Source of the DNA: Isotricha intestinalis
Taxonomy: Eukaryota; Ciliophora; Litostomatea; Vestibuliferida; Isotrichidae
Reading direction: 5' to 3'
NCBI GenBank assembly: GCA_023807065.1
Contig: JAJJLU010001067.1
Coordinates: forward strand, 1-10,780
Length of the DNA: 10,780 nucleotides
Shown here in pieces: positions 7,669 through 10,780 of this stretch. The notes under the pieces are model-generated. The model was given only the letters and a program-made list of their open reading frames with translations, ran no database searches and was not told the origin of the DNA. The translations under genes were made by a program, and so were the position numbers. Numbering within the stretch: the stretch's first letter is position 1; every line of letters starts with the position of its first letter.

Positions 7669-8070
7669 ATGAAAACAAGAATATATTCATTTTTAATATT
7701 AATGATGATAGAATTTACAAAAGAAGAAGAAAATAAAAATTCAACAATAAAAAATATGTGTGGAAAAGTAGGAGATTATATTGAACCTTTAAATGAAAAT
7801 GATTGTCAAAAAGGTAAAAAAAAATTTGGTGGAAAATGTTGTTTTATAAAACTTGAAAGATTAGAAACAATATATAATGAAGATACTAATAATAATGAAG
7901 AAGTTTTAAGTAAACATAGTGCTTGTATTGAAGTTCCTTCTTTTAGTAATAATGATTTTAAATTAGCAAATATAGTTGCATATAATAATGGCTATAATAT
8001 TGAAATAAAATGTAATAATAATTTTTTTCAAATTAATATTCTTCTTCTTTTATTTAGTATAATATCCTAA
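7669..8070 (+). CDS. Small secreted cysteine-rich protein, probably GPI-anchored
   Basis: A 133-residue protein I do not recognise. Residues 1-14 (MKTRIYSFLILMMI) are a short signal-peptide-like segment: basic start, then a hydrophobic core. The mature part carries six cysteines (31, 46, 57, 58, 86, 115), with a CC pair in GGKCCFIK, consistent with a small disulfide-bonded fold. The C-terminus after CNNN (115-118) is a hydrophobic stretch to the last residue (119-133), as in a GPI-attachment signal. A transmembrane tail is the alternative. Two possible N-glycosylation sites are seen in the text (NST near residue 24, and none clear elsewhere). The start is the first ATG, after a caaataaa context; the stop is TAA. 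It lies 156 bases before the Rab-like gene in the same direction but need not be linked in function. A surface or secretory-vesicle role is inferred from topology only. Confidence 0.76.
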   Translation: MKTRIYSFLILMMIEFTKEEENKNSTIKNMCGKVGDYIEPLNENDCQKGKKKFGGKCCFIKLERLETIYNEDTNNNEEVLSKHSACIEVPSFSNNDFKLANIVAYNNGYNIEIKCNNNFFQINILLLLFSIIS

Positions 8071-8096
8071 ATAAAAATAAAAAAATTAAATATTTA

Positions 8097-8130
8097 CATG
8101 AATAAGATTATTATTTTTATTTTATTCATG
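8097..8130 (+). repeat. Inverted repeat (hairpin) after the secreted-protein gene
   Basis: The arms catgaataa (8097-8105) and ttattcatg (8122-8130) are perfect complements around a 16-base loop. The structure begins 27 bases after the stop codon at 8070, so it would lie in the 3' untranslated region. It could affect 3' processing, but a weak A/T-rich stem of nine pairs may also be chance. Confidence 0.4.
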
Positions 8131-8147
8131 AAATAAGATAGAGTACC

Positions 8148-8165
8148 AAAAGAATTTATTCTTTT
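8148..8165 (+). repeat. Small perfect hairpin between the secreted-protein and Rab genes
   Basis: aaaagaa (8148-8154), a four-base loop ttta, and ttctttt (8159-8165) form a seven-pair stem. It lies 61 bases before the ATG at 8227 and 17 bases after the preceding inverted repeat. Two stems in a 156-base spacer are mildly notable. No function can be assigned. Confidence 0.35.
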
Positions 8166-8226
8166 AAAGATTTAATAAATTGAATTATTATATAAAAATT
8201 GAAAATAAATAAAAAAATATAAACAA

Positions 8227-8874
8227 ATGAAAAAAACAAAAGTTATTTTGGTAGGAGAATCTAAAGTTGGAAAAACAAGTATAATAAGCCAATATGTAGA
8301 AAGTTCCTTTTCAGAAGAATACTTAATAACATTAACAGGAGATAAACTAATAAAAGAAGTAGAAATAAATGGTAGTAAAATTAACTTAGAAATATGGGAT
8401 ACAGCAGGAAATGAGAAATTTAGAGCAGTCAATAAAATATTTATGAAAAATACAAAAATTGCAATTTTAGTTTATGATATAACAGACAAAAAATCTTTTG
8501 AAGAATTAAGTTATTGGTATAATCAAATTACCACTACAAATGATAAAAATAATATTATTATTGGTCTTGCTGGGAATAAAAGTGATAAATATGAAGAACA
8601 ACAAGTACCTACTGAAGAGGGACAAAAATATGCTGATAAAATTAATGCTATATTTAGTGAAACTAGTGCAATGGATCATGAAAGTATAGAAATTTTATTC
8701 AATAAAATTTTAAAAGTCTTTGTTGAAAAAGAAAAAGAAAAAGAAATTAAATATAAAGATAATGAAGAAGAGAGTAAAGATCAACAAAAAAATAGTGGTA
8801 CTTTTAATTTAGATATAAAAAAATCTAAAAAAAGAAAAGATGATGATTGTGTTTTTAAAAAATTGCCTTGTTAA
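8227..8874 (+). CDS. Rab-like small GTPase, atypical switch II and tail
   Basis: A 215-residue Ras-superfamily GTPase, closest to Rab. The nucleotide-binding motifs are all present: P-loop GESKVGKTS (10-18), switch I threonines around TLTGD (35-39), WDTAGNEKF (57-65), GNKSD (116-120) and ETSA (145-148). Rab-like stretches include KINLEIWDTAGNEKF and ILVYDIT. Rab proteins direct vesicle transport and cycle between GTP-bound membrane and GDP-bound cytosolic forms. Two points are odd. The residue normally Gln in the DTAGQE motif is Asn62 (codon aat, 8410-8412), which predicts slow GTP hydrolysis. The tail ends CVFKKLPC, with single cysteines at 208 and 215 and no CC, CXC or CAAX ending, so dual prenylation of the usual type is not evident. 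A charged Lys/Glu-rich hypervariable region spans 167-207. The usual IGVDF of switch I is absent. The start is the only ATG before the P-loop; the stop is TAA. Confidence 0.95.
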   Translation: MKKTKVILVGESKVGKTSIISQYVESSFSEEYLITLTGDKLIKEVEINGSKINLEIWDTAGNEKFRAVNKIFMKNTKIAILVYDITDKKSFEELSYWYNQITTTNDKNNIIIGLAGNKSDKYEEQQVPTEEGQKYADKINAIFSETSAMDHESIEILFNKILKVFVEKEKEKEIKYKDNEEESKDQQKNSGTFNLDIKKSKKRKDDDCVFKKLPC

Positions 8875-8910
8875 ATAAATTATTTATTTAACTTGAAATT
8901 TCAAAAATAA

Positions 8911-9372
8911 TCATTTTATTTTATTTATTTTTTCTATATTATATGTTTTTTTATCAATTAAAGAAACTTCAATCATTATTTTATTAATTATTGAATGTTA
9001 AGTAAATTTAACAGAAAATGATAACATAAAGGATTTTATTTTTATATATTTAAGAATTAATGATACACCTTTCAGATTTGATTCACGTATACTGATTATA
9101 TAATCTTAAATAAAATTCCTTTTTAACAGAAAAAACTCACAAATAAAATTACACTCAATAAAAATATTTTTTGAAAGAATTGTGATTTAATATCAGATAG
9201 AATATAAACAAATAAATTATTATCAGTTACAATTTATATAATAAATGACTCTTAGATAAAAGTATTTGCTCCTATAAAAATAAAGAAAAGAAGATCCTTC
9301 AATTGCAACTAAAGGTATAACTATAATAATTAATATCATTAAACTTATCTTCTTAGAATCTTTAAATACTTC
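8911..9372 (-). pseudogene. Candidate relic of a multi-segment membrane protein gene
   Basis: Three coding-like minus-strand frames follow in order. The first (9372 to 9223) contains SLMILIIIVIPLVAIEG then SSFLYFYRSKYFYLRV, a membrane segment with a basic end. The second, overlapping it in another frame near 9229, reads NLFVYILSDIKSQFFQK then IFLLSVILFVSFF. The third (9105 to 8911) has SIRESNLKGVSLILKYIK, one internal TAA at 9000-8998, then IMIEVSLIDKKTYNIEK. At least two frame changes and one stop break any protein. Alternating hydrophobic segments and basic loops suggest a channel or receptor type, but I cannot name a family. The second and third frames could be joined in phase by removing a 23-base tract with GT and AG ends (about 9128-9106), so an intron-bearing gene is not fully excluded. 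Confidence 0.4.
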
Positions 9373-10780
9373 TCAGAATCTGAGGAATATTTGGAAAAAA
9401 GTTTCCTATATAATTAAATTATATCTATTTCTCTAAAAAATTTACATTTATTCCTTGTTTTTATTTAGAAAATTCTTTTATTTGGTATTTCTTGTATTTA
9501 GAATTAAATTTAATTTTAATATTTTTATTTAGAAATAGGCTTGAAATAGTTATTATTAATTTGAATTTCTTTTTTTAAAATTAGTTAAATATTAATTTTT
9601 TAACTTAAATATTATTTTTCTTGTTGAATTAGTAACCACATTTCTTATTTTGAAATTGTAAATTATCTCCAATCCTTATTTATAATTATTAAATCAATTT
9701 TTTTTTTCAATAATATTTTAAAAACTTCAATTTTTTAATTTTTAAAAGAGATAATAATAAATAAATAATATTAGAGCAAATGATTTAATAAAATAACACA
9801 AAAATAATGATTATTATATTAATATTATAATCTGAGTTTTTAAAAGAATTTAGATAAAGTAAGCTAAAAACAAAAGTGAAAAATATAATATATTATCTTT
9901 GTTGTTATTAAATCAAAATTAATATAATTTTTTTAATATGAATGAATTATTTATATATATATTGTTTAATATTTTTATATATTTGATTATATGATTTCTA
10001 AAATAAGAAACATTTAATTCTGGGAATAACTTTAATATTATTTGTTTTTAATTTTTTATTCTTGTAAATCTAAAATAACAAAAATTTCAATTCCCAAATA
10101 ATAATTAGTTTATGATGGATTAATCTTCTGAAAAAAATTTAAGGAATTAAATCTAATTTTAGGATTATGAAAAATGAGAACTTTTCATAAATTTAATTTA
10201 AAGAGATTGAATTTCAAATGATTGTTATATTTAAGACTTATCTTTTATTATATATGACTAATTTATAATATTATTATACTATTTTTTTATATTATTTAAT
10301 CTTTTTTATTTATATTTAAAGAAATCTTTTGACTATTTTACTGATAATATTTTTATATTTTTTTGTATATAAATTTGAAAATTGAATATTAATTTAAATT
10401 ACTTTCAGAAGAAATGAGAGAATTTTTAAGAATCAAAAACAATATGAAAGGTACATAATAATAATTTATTATTTACATTTGATGGAAATAAAAATTTTGA
10501 ATAATAATATCACATTTTTTTTCACAAATTAGTAAACACAATAGAATTTATTTTAATAAAATTGAAATAATTTTTTAGATTTAATTTTTATTTGAAATAT
10601 GAAAAGAATATATAATTTTTTACTATTAAGTAATTAATGATATAGAAAAAAATCTTAAAAATTTTTATTTATTAAAAACATTAAATTTTAATATACATTA
10701 AACCATTATATTGAGGTTGATCCTATACAAATTAATTAATATCAAATAATCAAATTCATTTAATTTTATTTTCTTTTGCT
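9373..10780. other. Long A+T-rich region, no gene supported
   Basis: About 1.4 kb with no frame that looks coding beyond what base composition gives. Minus-strand pieces at about 9480-9690, such as IYNFKIRNVVTNSTRK, could be further parts of the relic at 8911-9372 but are dominated by A/T-only codons. The last bases (to 10780) are unique sequence, not telomere, so the chromosome continues to the right. No tRNA, rRNA or repeat array seen. Confidence 0.5.

Noticed and set aside
8172..8432. Minus-strand open frame of 86 codons opposite the Rab-like gene
   Set aside because: It lies antisense to the P-loop and switch regions, which are certain on the plus strand.
9061..9120. GC-richer stretch with gattcacg, inspected as a tRNA T-arm
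   Set aside because: No acceptor, anticodon or D-arm pairing can be built, and the T-loop consensus is not met. It fits better as part of the minus-strand relic.
10021..10097. tgggaat and attccca as an inverted repeat
   Set aside because: Seven-base arms some 65 bases apart are expected by chance; no coding or regulatory context supports it.
10712..10726. ggttgatcct, as at the 5' end of small-subunit rRNA
   Set aside because: Only ten bases match; the following bases (atacaa) do not continue as rRNA, and the surroundings are A+T-rich with no conserved helices.

Overview
The window starts with a chromosome end. Bases 1 to about 66 are tandem CCCCAAT units, the C-rich strand of an ATTGGGG telomere, in the orientation expected for a left-hand end. 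What follows is very A+T-rich DNA with five intact single-exon genes, all on the + strand and all reading away from the telomere. All five stop at TAA, and none has an in-frame TAG or TGA. Tryptophan is TGG and glutamine CAA, so nothing suggests a reassigned code. Together these point to a microbial eukaryote. A ciliate that keeps the standard code, such as a rumen trichostome, is my first guess because C4A2-type telomeres are typical of ciliates. Other A+T-rich anaerobic protists are not excluded, and the species cannot be fixed from sequence alone.

Layout: telomere (1-66); featureless subtelomere (to 564); ten-segment membrane protein resembling drug/metabolite transporters (565-1731); a long gap with two apparent gene relics (2089-2554 minus, 2744-3096 plus); coiled-coil TLDc protein (3331-4395); a long gap with two weaker relics (4804-5080 and 5143-5355, plus); DUF1295/steroid-reductase-like membrane protein (6122-6988); a gap with a minus-strand relic (7345-7543); small secreted, probably GPI-anchored, cysteine-rich protein (7669-8070); Rab-like small GTPase (8227-8874); a degraded minus-strand membrane-protein relic (8911-9372); then about 1.4 kb with no recognisable gene. 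Intact genes cover about 38% of the window.

The genes do not form a pathway or operon. A loose common theme is membranes: a transporter-like protein, a membrane lipid/sterol reductase-like protein, a surface protein, a vesicle-traffic GTPase, and a TLDc protein (a family linked to oxidative stress and the V-ATPase). The least ordinary features are the CCCCAAT telomere, a Rab-like GTPase with Asn in place of the catalytic Gln and no standard double-cysteine tail, and intergenic DNA that seems to hold several decaying genes. Some of the relics' frame breaks coincide with tiny GT-AG tracts, so an alternative reading as genes with miniature introns has to be considered. I found no tRNA, rRNA, CRISPR array or transposon.
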